NCBI GenBank assembly: GCA_945878405.1
Contig: CAMCTJ010000002.1
Location: 129,099 to 193,098, forward strand
From: Bdellovibrio sp. ZAP7
GTDB taxonomy: Bacteria > Bdellovibrionota > FAC87 > UBA2466
DNA length: 64,000 nucleotides
Direction: 5' to 3'
A program made the position numbers and the translations under genes. Positions within the stretch are counted from its first letter, which is position 1. Each line of letters begins with the position of its first letter. The notes under the pieces were generated by a model. That model was not told where the DNA came from and did no database searches. It saw nothing but the letters and a program-made list of their open reading frames with translations. Shown here in pieces: positions 63,461 to 64,000 of the stretch.

Positions 63461-64000
63461 TTAGTATATCATGTCCCCAGACCAATAAAGAAACGGCTGG
63501 TCAGATAAAAGAGCGGGCTTTAACCCCTCGAAGACTTGAGCACTCCCCAAAAAGGGTTGAGAGATTGCGCTCTGCTTCACTACCATCAAATCAGTGAGAG
63601 ATTCTAAAAACTTACTGGGGGGGTAAATCAAGGTAACCACTGATTCGGTGAGTCCAGCTTGGCGTTGGGCTTCTTCGATTGCAGCTTGAAGGCCTCCCAG
63701 TCCGTCTACGAGCTTCCCATCCAAAGCTTTTTTACCCAGCAAGACTCTGCCTTGGGCAAGCCCATCTATTTTATCCATGGGTATTTTTCGGTTGTCAGAA
63801 ACAAATTGCGTAAAAATTTGATAGTACTCTTGTACTTGGCGCTCAATAATTGCCCTTTCTTCTTTTGTCCAATATTGGCTTTCGGAAAACAGTCCTGGAT
63901 AAGGCGCTCGGGTAAAAATCTCTTTTCTTAAATCTATCTTTTTATAAAGGCTGGCAAGATTAGGCTTTCCAGTAAAAACCCCAATCGATCCTGTTAACGT
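63461..64000 (-). CDS. sppA: Signal peptide peptidase SppA, C-terminal part
   Basis: The frame stays open from 63461 to the right edge (180 codons; the start lies outside). The visible N-terminal end LTGSIGVFTGKPNLASLYKK and TRAPYPGLFSESQYWTKEE, then the GLAQGRVLLGKKALDGKLVDGLGGL block, are diagnostic of SppA/protease IV, a membrane-bound serine protease of the S49 family that degrades cleaved signal peptides. The catalytic lysine or serine regions lie partly or wholly beyond the window. The family Ser lies just before TGSIGV. A final stretch of about 60 residues (from PPSKFLESL) is poorly conserved. Confidence 0.88.
   Translation of the reverse strand, partial: TLTGSIGVFTGKPNLASLYKKIDLRKEIFTRAPYPGLFSESQYWTKEERAIIERQVQEYYQIFTQFVSDNRKIPMDKIDGLAQGRVLLGKKALDGKLVDGLGGLQAAIEEAQRQAGLTESVVTLIYPPSKFLESLTDLMVVKQSAISQPFLGSAQVFEGLKPALLSDQPFLYWSGDMIY

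Overview
The window reads as a chromosomal segment of a free-living Gram-negative bacterium with densely packed genes. Outer-membrane barrel proteins, lipoproteins, a heptose-synthesis gene (gmhA), RpoH and many secreted proteins show the double membrane. The mix of genes (oxygen-independent HemN, SOUL protein, SseB-domain protein, an acyl-CoA-binding protein, many Sec-exported orphans) suggests a delta-proteobacterial/Bdellovibrionota-like lineage. That placement is an inference from gene content, not from a marker phylogeny. I see no insertion sequence, prophage, rRNA or CRISPR array.

Layout. 1-3.7 kb: the N-terminus of an unknown gene, D-lactate dehydrogenase divergent from a tandem universal-stress protein, an unknown secreted Cys-rich protein and a SOUL haem-binding-like protein. 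3.7-8.8 kb: a small acidic protein, a nitrate/sulfonate-type ABC importer without a binding protein, and a secreted amidohydrolase. 8.9-13 kb: an outer-membrane protein, an SseB-domain protein, a ClC antiporter coupled to a 44-residue secreted peptide, and a degenerate PEP-synthase-like protein. 13.1-17.3 kb: pckA, a renalase-like flavoprotein, an SDR lacking its catalytic Tyr, a nitroreductase and an acyl-CoA-binding protein. 17.3-25.5 kb: a protein-glutaminase-like secreted enzyme, a Gly/Met/Tyr repeat protein, a three-gene unit (DUF255 thioredoxin protein, Rieske protein, GT-C transferase), a second outer-membrane paralogue and a secreted HEAT-repeat protein.

25.6-35.6 kb is the most striking unit: hemA-hemC-hemD-hemB-hemL-histidine kinase-response regulator-hemE-hemN-degenerate deacetylase. 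Almost every junction overlaps, so it is probably one translationally coupled operon. It covers glutamyl-tRNA to (copro)porphyrinogen and carries its own two-component system. 35.5-44.8 kb: a DUF6986-type aldolase divergent from P5C dehydrogenase, an M2/M3-type metallopeptidase lipoprotein, gmhA, rpoH, DedA, a rhomboid-like protein and the PLP synthase pair pdxS-pdxT.

44.9-56.4 kb is a second long co-directional unit: pyrB-pyrC-carA-(unknown)-carB for pyrimidine synthesis, running directly into greA, recG, a secreted BPL_N-like protein, a thioredoxin-fold protein and msrB. 56.4-64 kb: an Ig-like lipoprotein, a membrane GT-C-like protein, a large secreted phospholipase-D-family protein preceded by an overlapping 60-residue secreted peptide, tRNA-Ala(GGC), a REC-GGDEF diguanylate cyclase and the C-terminal part of SppA running off the right edge.

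The most promising undescribed features are the two-component system inside the haem operon with a dead deacetylase at its end, the unknown gene wedged between carA and carB, the recently expanded repeat protein, and several enzyme-family members that have lost catalytic residues.
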